From contig NZ_FODT01000001.1 of NCBI RefSeq assembly GCF_900110435.1, forward strand, positions 671,335 through 735,334: DNA of 64,000 nucleotides, in the 5' to 3' direction. Origin of the DNA: Rhodopseudomonas pseudopalustris (GTDB taxonomy: Bacteria > Pseudomonadota > Alphaproteobacteria > Rhizobiales > Xanthobacteraceae). The translations under genes and the position numbers were made by a program. The notes under the pieces were generated by a model. The model worked only from the letters and a program-made list of their open reading frames with translations. It had not been told where the DNA came from and ran no database searches. Positions 16,581 to 27,250 of this stretch are shown here, piece by piece (the stretch's first letter is position 1; each line of letters starts with the position of its first letter).

Positions 16581-17460
16581 ATTGGGTCCGCGAAACGGAT
16601 TTCGGCGGGGTGGCCTTTGTGACGAACTGGGTCGCCTGCAGCACTGCGTTGCCAAGGGGGGTCGGAATCTTCAGCCTGAACGGCACCAACATCCGGGTTC
16701 CGGCGATCGGGGCCAGCCAAACCTCCATGCCGCGCTGCTCGACGAGATATTTGATCGCAGCGCGATCCGGAATGTAGCCGGACACCGGGGTAAAATAGAT
16801 CCCGCAGACCAGCACCGGGCCTTGATAGCCCTTCTCCGCTTTCACCGTTTCGATGCGCTTGTAGTCCATCCGCAGATCGTAGCGCATCCGACCGTCGAAG
16901 ATCGGCGTCGAAACCCGGCACGAATCCGGACTGATCAGGTCGCCGACGCCGGGCACGCGCAGGATCGAGCCGGTCATCGGATCGACCACGCCGCGACGGT
17001 GCGCCTCGGTCACCGGGATGCGGTCCGCGTCGTGCGGCTGCTCCGGCTCGATCGAGGACTCCTTCACGTTGCCGTTCGCCAGCGTGATCCGGATGGTTTC
17101 GGTCTTCTTGGCGCTGGTGGTGGTCGCCATGTAGTTCATCGGCGAGAATTGGCCGTTGACGAGGCGGCCCTGCGCTTCGCCGCTGCCATTGCCGCGCGAA
17201 AAAGCCTGGAGCACGCCCGACGTCGCGCCGTTGGCTGCGGCGGCGTAGCCGTCGTCGGTAATTTCGATCACCCATCCGCCCTTGCCGACTTCGATGCCGG
17301 CGAGCGTCGCCTCGTAGCGGGCGTCGAGCTTGCCCTGCGCGGCAGCCCGGTCGAGCGGCGCGATCGACGCGAGCCCGATCGTCAGAAGTCCGGCAATGAG
17401 GCCTGGCATCAGCGATGCATGAGCCTGCCGACGGGAGGGACGACTGACGGGAATGTTCAC
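16579..17460 (-). CDS. DUF3108 family secreted protein
   Basis: A 293-residue protein with a twin-Arg-free Sec signal: basic start, hydrophobic stretch GLIAGLLTIGLASIAPL, and Ala-Ala-Ala-Gln cleavage site near residue 43. The mature part, KLDARYEATLAGIEVGKG, is typical of DUF3108 (PF11306), a family of presumed periplasmic beta-rich proteins of unknown function. GTG 17460 is preferred because AGGA lies about 9 bases upstream; ATG 17409 would also keep the signal core, and the frame is open to 17619. No neighbour suggests a specific job. Confidence 0.78.
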   Translation of the reverse strand: MNIPVSRPSRRQAHASLMPGLIAGLLTIGLASIAPLDRAAAQGKLDARYEATLAGIEVGKGGWVIEITDDGYAAAANGATSGVLQAFSRGNGSGEAQGRLVNGQFSPMNYMATTTSAKKTETIRITLANGNVKESSIEPEQPHDADRIPVTEAHRRGVVDPMTGSILRVPGVGDLISPDSCRVSTPIFDGRMRYDLRMDYKRIETVKAEKGYQGPVLVCGIYFTPVSGYIPDRAAIKYLVEQRGMEVWLAPIAGTRMLVPFRLKIPTPLGNAVLQATQFVTKATPPKSVSRTQ

Positions 17461-17772
17461 TAACGCTGGTCCTGCCTGCGGCAAAGAGCTCGCCGCTTCA
17501 ACCGAGCTTGTCTCTTCGCGAACCGATCCAATACCATCATTTCGGAACCGAATGCGTCGTTTATATGATTGTAGATCGTTGATCGGCCGGGACAAAACAA
17601 TGCCCGGGCGAATTCCCAAGGTTCCATTCGACCGCCTGAATCCGCTTTGAAGTCCGCTCCAGCTTGACGCTGGGCGCGAGCCCGCTTATAGGTCCGCGGT
17701 TCCTGAAATGGACGTTGATTGAACCCCTGCGCCAGCCTGTGCGCCGGCGGGGGATGACAGAGGATTTTCGCC
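17461..17772. other. 312-base divergent gap before rpmB
   Basis: This holds the promoters of the leftward DUF3108 gene and rightward rpmB. AGAGGA at about 17759 is the rpmB ribosome-binding site. I see no clear repeat, hairpin or small gene in it. Confidence 0.5.
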
Positions 17773-18078
17773 ATGTCCCGGCGCTGCGAACTGACCGCCA
17801 AGGGTGTCCAGACCGGCCACAAGGTCAGCCACTCGAACATCAAGACCAAGCGGCGCTTTCTGCCCAATCTGGTCAACGTCACCTTCCTGTCGGACGCGCT
17901 CGGCCGTCCGGTGCGGCTGCGGGTGTCGACCAACGCGCTGAAAAGCGTCGACCACCGCGGTGGTTTGGACGCGTTTCTGGCGAAGGCGAGCATCGCCGAA
18001 CTGTCGCCGAAGGCGGCTGAGCTGAAGCGCGCGATCGCCAAGAAGAAGGCGGGCGAGCCGGCCGCGGTCGCCAGCTGA
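17773..18078 (+). CDS. rpmB: 50S ribosomal protein L28
   Basis: A 101-residue protein that matches L28: [22 protein letters not shown] at the start, [10 protein letters not shown] and [16 protein letters not shown] after it. The alphaproteobacterial form has this Lys/Ala-rich C-terminal extension. L28 is part of the large subunit near the exit site. AGAGGA precedes the ATG by about 8 bases. The gene stands alone, with its own hairpin terminator downstream. Confidence 0.97.
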   Translation: MSRRCELTAKGVQTGHKVSHSNIKTKRRFLPNLVNVTFLSDALGRPVRLRVSTNALKSVDHRGGLDAFLAKASIAELSPKAAELKRAIAKKKAGEPAAVAS

Positions 18079-18391
18079 TTCTTTTCAGCACTCGACATTG
18101 ATCGAACGGCCGGGTTCACGCCCGGCCGTATTCGTTTGCGCGCGGCGTTAGATCGTGATCTTTTCCGAAGATCGCTATCCAGTTTTTTCGTGGTCATCAG
18201 GCGCTTTGATCTCCGGGCATCACCCGAGGACCATTCATTAGTCGAATCACGTATTTTACCGAGGTGACGGGTCAGCCGGACAAAAGCACAACCCGTTGAA
18301 TAGGCCGATCGGTCAGAACAACTATGCCCCGGATACCGCGCCCGATCTGGATTCGTTGGGACCGCGATGCCCCCGCATCGAAGCGGGCGCG
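18079..18391. other. Gap between rpmB and the hybrid kinase
   Basis: It starts with the rpmB terminator. Around 18149-18180 GATCGTGATCTTTTCCGAAGATC can form a short hairpin resembling fragments of repeats common in this bacterial group. The kinase frame is open from TTG 18296, but nothing before ATG 18392 looks like protein of the family. Confidence 0.45.
18106..18129 (+). terminator. rpmB hairpin terminator
   Basis: ACGGCCGGG and CCCGGCCGT form a perfect 9-base stem with a 6-base loop, starting 28 bases past the rpmB stop. The T tract after it is weak (ATTCGTTT). Confidence 0.7.
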
Positions 18392-21300
18392 ATGAAGCTG
18401 TCCACGCGCCTGACGCTGGCGATGGTCGCGCTGGTTCTTGTGACCACAGCAGTGCTCGGCTTCTTGAACTATCGCAGCATCGTCGAACTGGTGATGCCGC
18501 GCGCGCTGAAGCAGTTGCAGACCCACGCGCAGCTCAATGCGTTGTTGATGGATGCGCATCTGCGCGGCGCCCGGGCGGACGCTGTGAGTGCGCAGGCGTC
18601 CAGCACTCTGCGCGACTTGCTGTCGAACCGGCCCAAAGCCGCGGAGGCGCCGGGCGAGCCGGTGCCGGAATGGCGACGGCGCATCGAGGCGCGCTTCGCC
18701 GCGGAACTGGTCGCAAAGCCGACCTACGCCATTCTGCGTATCATTGGCCCCGAGGACGGTGGCCGCGAACTGGTCCGGGTCGATCGCCTGGGACCGAATG
18801 GCGGGATTCGCGCAGTGCCGGTATCGCAACTGACGCGGCGCGGCGACCGCAGCTACGTCCGGGAAGGACTGGCGCTTCCGCCGCACGACGTCGCTGTCTC
18901 CAAGATCGAACTGAACAGAAACGAGACCGGACTCGAGATCCCCTACGTTGCTACGATGCGAACGATGGCGCCGATCGACGCGCCCGACGGCACGCGCCTC
19001 GGCGTGCTGGTGATCAACACCAACCTGAGCGAGAACCTCGAACGGGTCCGCGACAGCGTCACCCGCGGAAACCTGATCTACATCGTCAACGCCGCAGGCG
19101 ACTATCTCCTGCACCCCGATCGCTCGCGCGAATTCGGCTTCGATCGCGGCACTCCCAGCCGCATCCAGGATGACTTCCCTGCGTTCGCCGCCCTGCTGGA
19201 CGGCAAGGATGAAGCGCCGCGGGTGATGGAGAGCAGCACCGGACAACGCTTCGGCGTCGGCTGGGATTGGGTGCGGCTCGCCGACGGACCGAGGGTCGGC
19301 GTGATCGAAATGCGCAACTATGCATCGCTGACCTCGGTGCCGAGAGCCGTGCGTGACGCGACGCTGACGGGCGGCGCGGCCGCAATTCTGGTGGCGATGC
19401 TGATGGCCGTGCCGCTGGCGCGATCTTTGACCCGACCGCTGGTCCGGATCACCAGATCGGTTCAGGCTTTCGCGCGGGGAGAAAAGTTCGAACTCACGCC
19501 CGGCGGAAGCCAGGAGATCAATCTGCTGGCCGACGCCTTCTCCCAGATGACCCACGAAGCAAATCGCAAGGCGATCGCCCTTGCGGCGGAGGTGGAGGAG
19601 CGCACCCGCATCGCAGGGGTGTTGCAGAACACCATCGACATCATGGTCGATCCGGTGCTGGTCGTGGACGCGCGGGGCACCGTCATCCTCACCAATCCGG
19701 CCGCCTGCGAGATGTTCGGCTCGCTGGCCGGCATCAGCATCCTCAACACCACACGCTCGTTCGATCGCTTCAGCCCCGACGGCAAGCCGCTGACGCCCGA
19801 CAAGTCAGCATTGCTGCGCGCGTTTCTCGGCGAGACCATCGAGAATTTCGAGTTCATCGTGCAGCCGATCGGCTCCGCGCGGCGATCCTATCTGACCGCC
19901 AATGGTCGACCGCTGCGCGGCGAGACCGGTCAGATCCAGGGCGCGGTGATGGTGTATCACGACATCACCAAGACCAAGAAAGCCGAGGAGGCGCTGCGCC
20001 GCAGCGAACAGATGGCGCGAGCCATCGTCGATACCGCGCTCGACGCCTTCGTGCAGGTTGACGCGCTCGGGACGATCACCGAGTGGAGCCCGCACGCGGA
20101 GCTGGTGCTGGGCTGGCGACGCAGCGAAGCGATCGGCCGCAACGTCTTCCAGTTACTGATTCCGGCCGACCAGCTCGAACGGCGGACTGAAGAATTCAAG
20201 CGGTTCGCCTCGTCGCTCGGCCGCGACAGCAGCGGTTTCCGGGTCGAGATCGAGGTGCTCCACCAGGACGGAACGCCGACTCCGATCGAAGTGGCGATGA
20301 CCGCGCTGTATCGCGACGGCAGCTTCGTCATCAATGCCTTCCTGCGTAACCTCACCGAGCAGATCGCGTTCGAGGAACAGCTCCGGCAATCGCAGAAGAT
20401 GGAGTCGATCGGTCAGCTCACCGGCGGCATCGCGCACGACTTCAACAACATGTTGACGGTGATCACCGGCACCATCGACATCATCAGCGACGGTGTCGCC
20501 GATCAGCCGCATCTCGCCACGATCGCCAAGTTGATCAGCGAGGCCGCCGACCGCGGCGCGGAGCTGACCCGGCTACTGCTCGCCTTCGCCCGCAAGCAGC
20601 CGCTGCGGCCTGACGAGACCGACGTCAACGCGCTGGTGGCCGGTCTGCAGAGCCTGCTGCGGCCGACGCTCGGTGAACAGATCGAGATCGAGACCAGTTT
20701 CGACGACGGCGCGTGGCCGATCTATGTCGATCGTGGTCAGCTCGAATCGGCGCTGGTCAATCTCGCGGTCAATGCACGCGACGCGATGCCGAACGGCGGC
20801 AAGCTGACGATCGAGACCTGCAACATCGTCGTCGATCAGGAGCTCGCCAAGCGGTTCGGCAACGTCGAAAGCGGGTCCTACGTGATGATCGCGATCAGCG
20901 ATTCCGGCTGCGGCATCCCCGATGCGATCCGCGGCAAGGTGTTCGATCCGTTCTTCACCACCAAGGAGGTCGGCAAGGGCACCGGGCTCGGTCTCAGCAT
21001 GGTCTACGGCTTCATCAAACAATCCGGCGGCCACATCACGTTGTACAGTGAAGTCGGCCTCGGCACCACGTTCCGGCTGTATCTGCCGCGCGCCAGCACT
21101 GAAAACGAACGCGAAGCGGCGACGTCATCCGAACAAGGCGCTGTCGGTGGTACGGAAACAATCCTGGTGGTCGAGGACGACGCCATGGTGCGCAGTTACG
21201 TCAACGCACAGCTCAAGAGCCTCGGCTATACGGCGCTGTCGGTCGGCAACGCCACCGCCGCGCTGTCGATCAGCGACAGTGGCGCCGAATTTGATCTGCT

Positions 21301-21613
21301 GTTCACCGACGTGGTGATGCCCGGGCCCTATAATGGCGTGCAACTGGCGGCGGAGATGAGCAAACGGCGGCCCGGGCTGAAGGTGCTGTTCACATCCGGT
21401 TACTCGGAAAATGCGCTGATTTACAACGACCGACTCGATCCGGATATTCTGCTGCTGTCGAAGCCATATCGGCGGGCCGATCTTGCCCGCATGATTCGCC
21501 TGGCGCTGAACTCGACCGTCGGGTCCGAAGTCATCCAGAACGCCGCGGACGAGCACTTGAAGAACGAGCGGGTGGACGACAATGTCGAGCGATCGAGCGT
21601 CCGGCCGCTGTAG
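18392..21613 (+). CDS. Membrane hybrid sensor histidine kinase (dCache-HAMP-PAS-PAS-HisKA-HATPase-REC)
   Basis: A 1073-residue sensor from ATG 18392 ([16 protein letters not shown]). Two membrane segments (about residues 10-28 and 325-350) bracket a periplasmic sensing region of some 300 residues. HAMP and two PAS domains follow. The kinase core has the H-box [10 protein letters not shown]-box [11 protein letters not shown]1 DSGCGIP and G2 [13 protein letters not shown]-terminal receiver has [10 protein letters not shown], the phospho-acceptor TDVVMPG and SKPYRR. Such CckA-like kinases phosphorylate their own receiver and then a separate partner. No response-regulator gene is adjacent, so the partner and signal are unknown. 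Confidence 0.9.
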   Translation: MKLSTRLTLAMVALVLVTTAVLGFLNYRSIVELVMPRALKQLQTHAQLNALLMDAHLRGARADAVSAQASSTLRDLLSNRPKAAEAPGEPVPEWRRRIEARFAAELVAKPTYAILRIIGPEDGGRELVRVDRLGPNGGIRAVPVSQLTRRGDRSYVREGLALPPHDVAVSKIELNRNETGLEIPYVATMRTMAPIDAPDGTRLGVLVINTNLSENLERVRDSVTRGNLIYIVNAAGDYLLHPDRSREFGFDRGTPSRIQDDFPAFAALLDGKDEAPRVMESSTGQRFGVGWDWVRLADGPRVGVIEMRNYASLTSVPRAVRDATLTGGAAAILVAMLMAVPLARSLTRPLVRITRSVQAFARGEKFELTPGGSQEINLLADAFSQMTHEANRKAIALAAEVEERTRIAGVLQNTIDIMVDPVLVVDARGTVILTNPAACEMFGSLAGISILNTTRSFDRFSPDGKPLTPDKSALLRAFLGETIENFEFIVQPIGSARRSYLTANGRPLRGETGQIQGAVMVYHDITKTKKAEEALRRSEQMARAIVDTALDAFVQVDALGTITEWSPHAELVLGWRRSEAIGRNVFQLLIPADQLERRTEEFKRFASSLGRDSSGFRVEIEVLHQDGTPTPIEVAMTALYRDGSFVINAFLRNLTEQIAFEEQLRQSQKMESIGQLTGGIAHDFNNMLTVITGTIDIISDGVADQPHLATIAKLISEAADRGAELTRLLLAFARKQPLRPDETDVNALVAGLQSLLRPTLGEQIEIETSFDDGAWPIYVDRGQLESALVNLAVNARDAMPNGGKLTIETCNIVVDQELAKRFGNVESGSYVMIAISDSGCGIPDAIRGKVFDPFFTTKEVGKGTGLGLSMVYGFIKQSGGHITLYSEVGLGTTFRLYLPRASTENEREAATSSEQGAVGGTETILVVEDDAMVRSYVNAQLKSLGYTALSVGNATAALSISDSGAEFDLLFTDVVMPGPYNGVQLAAEMSKRRPGLKVLFTSGYSENALIYNDRLDPDILLLSKPYRRADLARMIRLALNSTVGSEVIQNAADEHLKNERVDDNVERSSVRPL

Positions 21614-21650
21614 AGCACGATAACCGGCAAGCAGACGCCGGAACGACGGG

Positions 21651-21695
21651 ACACCGGTTCGCGTGAAGCAAACGCGTCAGAACATCCGCTGGAGC
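21651..21695. repeat. Copy of the intergenic repeat (half element)
   Basis: CACCGGTTCGCGTGAAGCAAACGCGTCAGAACAT matches the reverse-oriented GACGCGTTTTCTTCACGCGAACCGG module. The TCTGAT palindrome and CGAAAACGC modules are missing. It separates the convergent kinase and esterase genes. Confidence 0.7.
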
Positions 21696-21701
21696 CGCGC
21701 T

Positions 21702-22781
21702 TCAATCCTCGACGAGGGTGAACTGCAACAGCAACGTCCGCTGCAGCATCGAAAAATTGTCGTCCGAGACCAGCGTCAGCACGGTGGCGCCGGACGCGTC
21801 GAGATGCGCGTCGATGCCTTCCATGTTGTCGATCTCGTGGCCCAGATCGGCGTTGAAAAGCGCGGGGCCGTCGACGATCGCGCCGGGCGTCAGCGTCGAC
21901 AGCGCGATCCGCCTGATCCGGATGTGCACGCCGTGGATCCAGGAGAACTTGCGCTCGAGGATCAGCAATTGGCCCGATGGTAGCAGCATCGCATCGCTGA
22001 TGTCGAAATCCTCGGTGCGGCGAACCGCGAACTGGCCAGGGGTTTTTCCGCCGATCAGAAAGCCGATGACGTTACGATCGGCGTCGAGACCACGCTCGGA
22101 GATCGCAATCAGCGTGCCGGCGAGCGGCTGGCCCTTCGGCACCGCCACCAGCGATTCGATGCCCTTGTTGTTCGGCAATTTGCGCAGCGCCGGCGGCACC
22201 GCGATCGGCTGCCCCAGCGCCCGAACGCCGTCGCGGCCGAAGTCGAACTTCACGATCTGGTTGACGCGTTCGAAGCCGACATAGGCTGTGCCGCCGTCGA
22301 ATGCGAGCGATTCGCTGTCGTACCATTTGCGCCGCGTCAGCGGCTGTCCGTCGGGGCCGAGCAACGGCGCCGCCTCGACGTCGGCGAGCCCGGTCATCTC
22401 GGCGCCGCTGTACACGATGCGGCCGGTGATCCAGGCGCCGCGGTCATTGATCGCGACGAAGCGCTCGCCCTTCGGATCGAGCTTCAGCCCCGACAGGCCG
22501 CCGAAGCCGCGGAACGGCGAGGTCAGCACCAGCCCGCTGCGAAACTGCAGCGCGCCGAACCGCCGGCCGGCGCGGTCGCGGAGATCAAAGGATTCGATCG
22601 GCCGCGCCCGCACCTCGATGCGCTGGGGCGCCGGGGTGGAGAATTCCTCCGGATCGAAGCGCTGCGCCTGGCTCTGCGCCAGCGCAGGGTGCGCCGCGAA
22701 AGCGAGACCCGCGGCGAGTGCGACGACGCGGCGGCGGCTGAGCAACCGCCCCGCTGCGGCCCCGCCGTCGCCAGTGGTCAC
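21702..22781 (-). CDS. Esterase-like activity of phytase family protein (PF13449 type), secreted
   Basis: A 359-residue protein with a Sec signal: [20 protein letters not shown] after an N-terminal stretch, cleavage near residue 37. The mature protein shows [34 protein letters not shown] and [17 protein letters not shown], the pattern of the PF13449 phytase-like esterase beta-propeller. Substrate is unknown. GTG 22781 overlaps the cobT stop as GTGA, so it is translationally coupled to cobT; a longer frame reaches 23198 but would run antisense-free through cobT in another frame. Coupling to cobalamin genes is notable because no cobalamin role is known for the family. Confidence 0.78.
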   Translation of the reverse strand: MTTGDGGAAAGRLLSRRRVVALAAGLAFAAHPALAQSQAQRFDPEEFSTPAPQRIEVRARPIESFDLRDRAGRRFGALQFRSGLVLTSPFRGFGGLSGLKLDPKGERFVAINDRGAWITGRIVYSGAEMTGLADVEAAPLLGPDGQPLTRRKWYDSESLAFDGGTAYVGFERVNQIVKFDFGRDGVRALGQPIAVPPALRKLPNNKGIESLVAVPKGQPLAGTLIAISERGLDADRNVIGFLIGGKTPGQFAVRRTEDFDISDAMLLPSGQLLILERKFSWIHGVHIRIRRIALSTLTPGAIVDGPALFNADLGHEIDNMEGIDAHLDASGATVLTLVSDDNFSMLQRTLLLQFTLVED

Positions 22782-24673
22782 GAATGCAGCCGGCGACGGC
22801 GCCCCGGACCGGCGGGCGCATCCGCGGTTTCGCTGAACAGTTCGGCGAGCTTCTCGGTGATCGCGCCGCCGAGTTCTTCGGCGTCGACGATCGTCACCGC
22901 GCGGCGATAATAGCGGGTGACATCGTGACCGATGCCGATCGCAATCAGCTCGACCGGCGAACGGGTTTCGATCTCCTCGATGATGTGGCGCAAATGGCGT
23001 TCGAGGTAGTTGCCGGGGTTGACCGACAGCGTCGAATCGTCGACCGGCGCGCCGTCCGAGATCATCATCAGGATCTTGCGCTGTTCGGAGCGTCCGAGCA
23101 GCCGCTTGTGCGCCCAGTCCAGCGCCTCGCCGTCGATGTTCTCCTTCAGCAGCCCCTCGCGCATCATCAGGCCGAGATTCTTTCGCGCGCGGCGCCACGG
23201 TGCGTCAGCGGATTTGTAGATGATGTGGCGCAGATCGTTGAGGCGGCCGGGGGTCGCCGGCTTGCCGGCCGCGAGCCACGCCTCGCGCGACTGCCCGCCC
23301 TTCCAGGCGCGGGTGGTGAAGCCGAGAATCTCCACCTTGACGCCGCAGCGCTCCAACGTGCGCGCCAGAATGTCGGCGCAGGTCGCCGCCACCGTGATCG
23401 GCCGCCCGCGCATCGAGCCGGAATTGTCCAGCAGCAGCGTCACCACGGTGTCGCGGAAGGTCGCTTCCTTCTCGCTCATGAACGACAGCGGATGGAACGG
23501 GTCGGTGACCACGCGCGACAGCCGCGCCGGATCGAGGATGCCTTCCTCGAGATCGAAATCCCAGGCGCGATTCTGCTGCGCCATCAAACGCCGCTGCAGC
23601 CGGTTGGCGAGCCGGGCGACGATGCCCTGCAGATGCGCGAGCTGCTTGTCGAGATAGCTCCGCAGCCGCTCCAGCTCGTCGTGGTCGCACAGATCCTCGG
23701 CCGCGATGACTTCGTCGAATTTCGGCGCGAAGGCGTGATATTCCGGCCCGCGCGGCTCGTTGGCGCCGCGGTTGTTCGGGCGCGTCGCCTCACCGGGCGT
23801 GTCGTCCTCGCCGACCTCGGAATCGTCGAAGGTGTCGGACGCGGACGCCTGCGCACTTTCCATTGCGCTGTCGCTCATCTCGTCGCTGGTCGCCTCGGCC
23901 TGCTCGGCGCTCATCTCCTGCGCGGCTTCGCTCTCCGGCGTGCCTTCGGCGCCAGACTGATCGTTCTCGCCTTCCTGCTTGTCGTCCTGGTTCTCGTCCT
24001 CCTCGGACTCGGTATCGCGGTCGTCGCCGAGTTCGAGGGCCTCGAGCAGATCGTGGATGGCGTCGCCGAACTTGCTCTGGTTCTCGGCGAAGCGCTCGAG
24101 CTGATCGAGCCGCGGCCCGATCTTGTCATCCAGCACCGGCCGCCACAGATCGACCAGCTTTCGCGCCGCCGGAGGTGGCGCGAGCCCGGTCAGGCGCTCG
24201 CGGACCAGCATCGCCAGCGCATCGGCCAACGGCGCGTCGGCGCGCTCGGTGATCTCGTCGAACTTGCCGCGGTGGAAGTGATCGTCGAGCATCGCGGTGA
24301 GGTTCTTGGCGACGCCGGCCATCCGCCGCGCGCCGAGCGCTTCGACGCGGGCCTGCTCGACCGCTTCGAACACGCCGCGCGCCTGCGGATTGCCCGGCAT
24401 CAGCTTGCGATGCACTTTCGGATCGTGACAGGCGAGCTTGAGCGCGATCGAATCGGCGTGTCCCCGCACGATCGCGGCGTCGCGCTTGCTCATCTTGCGC
24501 GCCGGCTCGGGCAGACGCGCCTTGCCGGGCGCAAGACCCGGCCGCTCGGCGGCGAAGGTGACTTCCAGCTCCGGCGACTTGGCGATCGCGCGCAGGCAGG
24601 ACGTCACCGCGCGCTTGAACGGCTCGGTCGGCGCTTCCTTCGATCCGGTGCGGAATTTGCTGTTGGTCGTCAT
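22778..24673 (-). CDS. cobT: Cobaltochelatase subunit CobT
   Basis: A 631-residue protein from ATG 24673 ([11 protein letters not shown]). It has the CobT N-terminal domain, a strongly acidic middle (about residues 215-320, with [10 protein letters not shown]) and a C-terminal von Willebrand A domain with the MIDAS motif DNSGSM followed by RGRPI. With CobN and CobS it forms the ATP-dependent chelatase that inserts cobalt into hydrogenobyrinic acid a,c-diamide in the aerobic cobalamin route. CobS lies upstream on the same strand, separated by a 150-base palindromic repeat. CobN is not in the window. The frame extends to 24769 through repeat sequence, which is not real coding. Confidence 0.95.
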   Translation of the reverse strand: MTTNSKFRTGSKEAPTEPFKRAVTSCLRAIAKSPELEVTFAAERPGLAPGKARLPEPARKMSKRDAAIVRGHADSIALKLACHDPKVHRKLMPGNPQARGVFEAVEQARVEALGARRMAGVAKNLTAMLDDHFHRGKFDEITERADAPLADALAMLVRERLTGLAPPPAARKLVDLWRPVLDDKIGPRLDQLERFAENQSKFGDAIHDLLEALELGDDRDTESEEDENQDDKQEGENDQSGAEGTPESEAAQEMSAEQAEATSDEMSDSAMESAQASASDTFDDSEVGEDDTPGEATRPNNRGANEPRGPEYHAFAPKFDEVIAAEDLCDHDELERLRSYLDKQLAHLQGIVARLANRLQRRLMAQQNRAWDFDLEEGILDPARLSRVVTDPFHPLSFMSEKEATFRDTVVTLLLDNSGSMRGRPITVAATCADILARTLERCGVKVEILGFTTRAWKGGQSREAWLAAGKPATPGRLNDLRHIIYKSADAPWRRARKNLGLMMREGLLKENIDGEALDWAHKRLLGRSEQRKILMMISDGAPVDDSTLSVNPGNYLERHLRHIIEEIETRSPVELIAIGIGHDVTRYYRRAVTIVDAEELGGAITEKLAELFSETADAPAGPGRRRRLHS

Positions 24674-24689
24674 CGCAGCGTGGACCTCG

Positions 24690-24824
24690 TTTCCTTCTCC
24701 CGTTGTGGGAGAAGGTGGCGCGGACCACGTCCGTGCCGGATGAGGGGGTCTTCTAGCAAGGGGCGTCACCCCTCACCCGCCTTCGCCTGGCGAAGGCGCC
24801 CTCTCCCGCAAGGGAGAGGGAAGC
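24690..24824. repeat. G/C-rich palindromic repeat (CCCTCTCCCGCAAGGGAGAGGG family) between cobS and cobT
   Basis: Two hairpins, CCTTCTCCCGTTGTGGGAGAAGG at the left and CCCTCTCCCGCAAGGGAGAGGG at the right, flank a middle with GATGAGGGGG and CCCCTCACCCGCC that also pair. The whole 135 bases therefore form a large inverted repeat. The same architecture occurs in frame inside hrpB (42492-42603), and half of it appears in mutS (63880-63908). Confidence 0.85.
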
Positions 24825-24827
24825 AGC

Positions 24828-25823
24828 TCAGCTCATTGCGACATTGACCGAGCTTTCCGGCAGCTCGGCGTTGAAGCAGCGCTGATAGAACTCCGCCACC
24901 AGCGGGCGCTCCAGCTCGTCGCATTTGTTGAGGAAGGTGACGCGGAACGCGAAGCCGATGTCGCCGAAGATTTCGGCGTTCTCCGACCAGGTGATCACCG
25001 TGCGCGGGCTCATCACCGTCGACAGATCGCCATTGGCGAAAGCGTTACGGGTGAGGTCGGCGAGCCGCACCATCTTGTTGACGATCTCGCGCCCTTCCGC
25101 GTTGCGATAGTGCCGGGCCTTGGCCAGCACGATCTCGACTTCCTCGTCATGCGGCAGATAGTTCAGCGTGGTGACGATCGACCAGCGGTCCATCTGGCCC
25201 TGGTTGATCTGCTGGGTGCCATGATACAGGCCAGACGTGTCGCCGAGGCCGATCGTGTTGGCGGTCGAGAACAGCCGGAACGCCGGATGCGGCTTGATCA
25301 CTTTGTTCTGATCGAGCAGCGTGAGCCGGCCGGAGACTTCCAGCACCCGCTGGATCACGAACATCACGTCCGGGCGGCCGGCGTCGTATTCGTCGAACAC
25401 CAGCGCCACATTGTGCTGCAGCGCCCAAGGCAGGATGCCGTCGCGGAATTCCGTGACCTGCTTGCCGTCCCGCACCACGATCGAGTCCTTGCCGACAAGG
25501 TCGATACGGCTGATGTGGCTGTCGAGATTGACCCGGACGCAGGGCCAGTTCAGCCGGGCGGCGACCTGCTCGATATGGGTCGATTTGCCGGTGCCGTGAA
25601 AGCCGGTGACCATGACGCGGCGATTCCTGGCGAAGCCGGCGAGGATCGCGAGCGTGGTGGCGCGGTCGAAACGATAGTCGCTGTCGACATCCGGCACATG
25701 CGGATCGGCCTCCGAAAAGGCTGGAACTTCAAGGTCACTGTCGATGCCGAAGACCTGCCGGACCGACACCTTCATGTCGGGCAGGCCGGTGATCTCCTGG
25801 GCTCTGGTCGTGGCGGCGGTCAT
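24828..25823 (-). CDS. cobS: Cobaltochelatase subunit CobS
   Basis: A 331-residue MoxR/AAA+ ATPase. ATG 25823 is chosen because GGAGG lies 5 bases upstream; the frame is open to 25958 without homologous sequence. Walker A is GFHGTGKST, Walker B is [11 protein letters not shown], and [18 protein letters not shown] is a well-conserved CobS segment. CobS is the ATP-hydrolysing partner of CobT in cobalt insertion into the corrin ring. cobS and cobT are in the usual order, but the 150-base gap between them is filled by a palindromic repeat that could form a strong mRNA hairpin. Confidence 0.96.
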   Translation of the reverse strand: MTAATTRAQEITGLPDMKVSVRQVFGIDSDLEVPAFSEADPHVPDVDSDYRFDRATTLAILAGFARNRRVMVTGFHGTGKSTHIEQVAARLNWPCVRVNLDSHISRIDLVGKDSIVVRDGKQVTEFRDGILPWALQHNVALVFDEYDAGRPDVMFVIQRVLEVSGRLTLLDQNKVIKPHPAFRLFSTANTIGLGDTSGLYHGTQQINQGQMDRWSIVTTLNYLPHDEEVEIVLAKARHYRNAEGREIVNKMVRLADLTRNAFANGDLSTVMSPRTVITWSENAEIFGDIGFAFRVTFLNKCDELERPLVAEFYQRCFNAELPESSVNVAMS

Positions 25824-26121
25824 CAATCCTCCGTGGTCCCGGACGCGCCCGAAACCCGATCTATAGTGGTGGATGCGGTTGAGTGCGGATTTAAACCTAG
25901 CAGAGAGCCGCGATTGGCAGAAGCCCACTGCACGATCAAAGTTCCGTCGATGTTTCATTGAGATAGGCGTCAGAGGCGATTTTTGAAAGGCTGCGTTGCG
26001 AAACCCGGAGGCGGATGCCGCCCCGGTTTCGCCGCCGCGGGCGCCGATGCAACCTTTCGTCAGCCGTCTTGTCGTTAGGCTGGTCCCGTCAACAACCCGT
26101 ATCCGGCTCCGGAGTGCACCG

Positions 26122-26471
26122 GTGGATGCCTTTACCGGATCCCTGATCGCGTTCGCCTCAGCCCATCGTGGGCTGGCCTATCTGACGCTGTTTCTCGCCG
26201 CCTTGCTGGAAGCCGTGCGGTGCTCGGCTCGGTGGTGCCGGGCTCGACCATCATCCTGGCGCTCAGCGCGCTGATTCCCGACGGGCAACTCGATCTGATC
26301 GGCGTGCTCGCGGCGGCGGCGGCCGGCGCCGTGCTCGGCGACGGCGCGGCCTATTGGCTCGGGCATCGCGAGCAGCGGAGGATCCTGTCCGCCTGGCCGT
26401 TGTCAGCTTGTCCGGAGTTCCGACGCGTTTTCGTGACGCGAACCGGCATCCACGAAAACGCTATAGCATGA
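26122..26471 (+). pseudogene. DedA-family membrane protein, frameshifted and truncated
   Basis: From GTG 26122 the frame reads [32 protein letters not shown], a DedA N-terminus. At about 26218 the frame must shift: the next frame from 26220 continues VLGSVVPGSTIILALSALIPDG and GAVLGDGAAYWLGH, the diagnostic DedA segment. GTGCGGTG where GTGCCGGTG is expected is consistent with loss of one C. About 60 residues later, after ILSAWPLS, homology stops and a dispersed repeat copy follows, so the C-terminal half of the family is gone. DedA proteins are lipid scramblase-like membrane proteins. This gene is broken twice and is very unlikely to work. Confidence 0.82.
26421..26467. repeat. Copy of the intergenic repeat at the dedA break
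   Basis: CGACGCGTTTTCGTGACGCGAACCGGCATCCACGAAAACGC matches the family core. It begins only a few bases after the last DedA-like codons, so it marks or accompanied the truncation. Confidence 0.72.
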
Positions 26472-26497
26472 GGGTCGGATGAGGGATGACGTCCAGC

Positions 26498-27145
26498 TCA
26501 GGCGCGGACCACGGTCTTCAAGTAATTATACGCCTTGATGATCTCGATCAGGCGATCCTCGGTCGAGCGGTCGCCGCCATTGGCGTCGGGATGATGCTGC
26601 TTGACCAGCGCCTTGTACTTCGCCTTGACGATGTCGAGCGTCGCGTCGCCGTCGAGCCCCATCACCTGCAGCGCCTTGCGCTCGGCGTTGAACACCTTGC
26701 GCGGCTCGGACTTGGTCTGCTCGGCCGACGGATCCGGCCCGCGCCGCCAGCGGCTGCGGCCGTTGAACTCGTTGATCACTTCGAACGGATCGGCGGCGCC
26801 GGCGAGATCCTCGGGGTTCTTGGTCCGGCTCTTGGCGCCGTTCTGGCCCATCTTCCAGGTCGGGCGATGCCCGGTCAGCGCGTCCTTCTGATAGCGCGCC
26901 ACCGCGTCGGCATTCATGCCTTCGAAGAAGTTGTAGCCCTGATTGTATTCGCGGACGTGATTCAGGCAGAAGTGCCAGTAATCCTTCTCCAGACCGCGGC
27001 CCTTCGGGGCGCGATGCGCGCCGCGATTGGCGCAGCCCGGCGCGTCGCACATGATCACCTGCTCGCGCGCAGCCTCCCGCGCCGCCTCTGCCTTGGTCGG
27101 CTTGACGCGGATCTTGTCGAAGAATTTGGACGAGTCGATTGCCAT
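26498..27145 (-). CDS. J-domain protein with the J domain at its C-terminus
   Basis: A 215-residue protein. Residues 155-213 form a J domain: VMGLDGDATLDIVKAKYKALVKQ, then the catalytic HHPDANGG, then RLIEIIKAYNYL. The J domain normally stimulates DnaK ATPase. The N-terminal half has CDAPGCANRGAHRAPKG and WHFCLNHVREYNQGYNFF, which suggests a small Cys/His metal-binding site. There is no Gly/Phe or zinc-finger region of classical DnaJ. It is divergent from bolA by about 105 bases. A conserved alphaproteobacterial DnaJ-type co-chaperone with unknown client is the likeliest reading. Confidence 0.85.
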   Translation of the reverse strand: MAIDSSKFFDKIRVKPTKAEAAREAAREQVIMCDAPGCANRGAHRAPKGRGLEKDYWHFCLNHVREYNQGYNFFEGMNADAVARYQKDALTGHRPTWKMGQNGAKSRTKNPEDLAGAADPFEVINEFNGRSRWRRGPDPSAEQTKSEPRKVFNAERKALQVMGLDGDATLDIVKAKYKALVKQHHPDANGGDRSTEDRLIEIIKAYNYLKTVVRA

Positions 27146-27250
27146 GCGTGACTTTGACTACGCCCCGCGCTGAGCTTCAAGTCTTGACATTATCAGCGAG
27201 CCCCGGGTTGATGGTTGCAACGGGATAGGAAACGAACGAACGGGCGGGAC

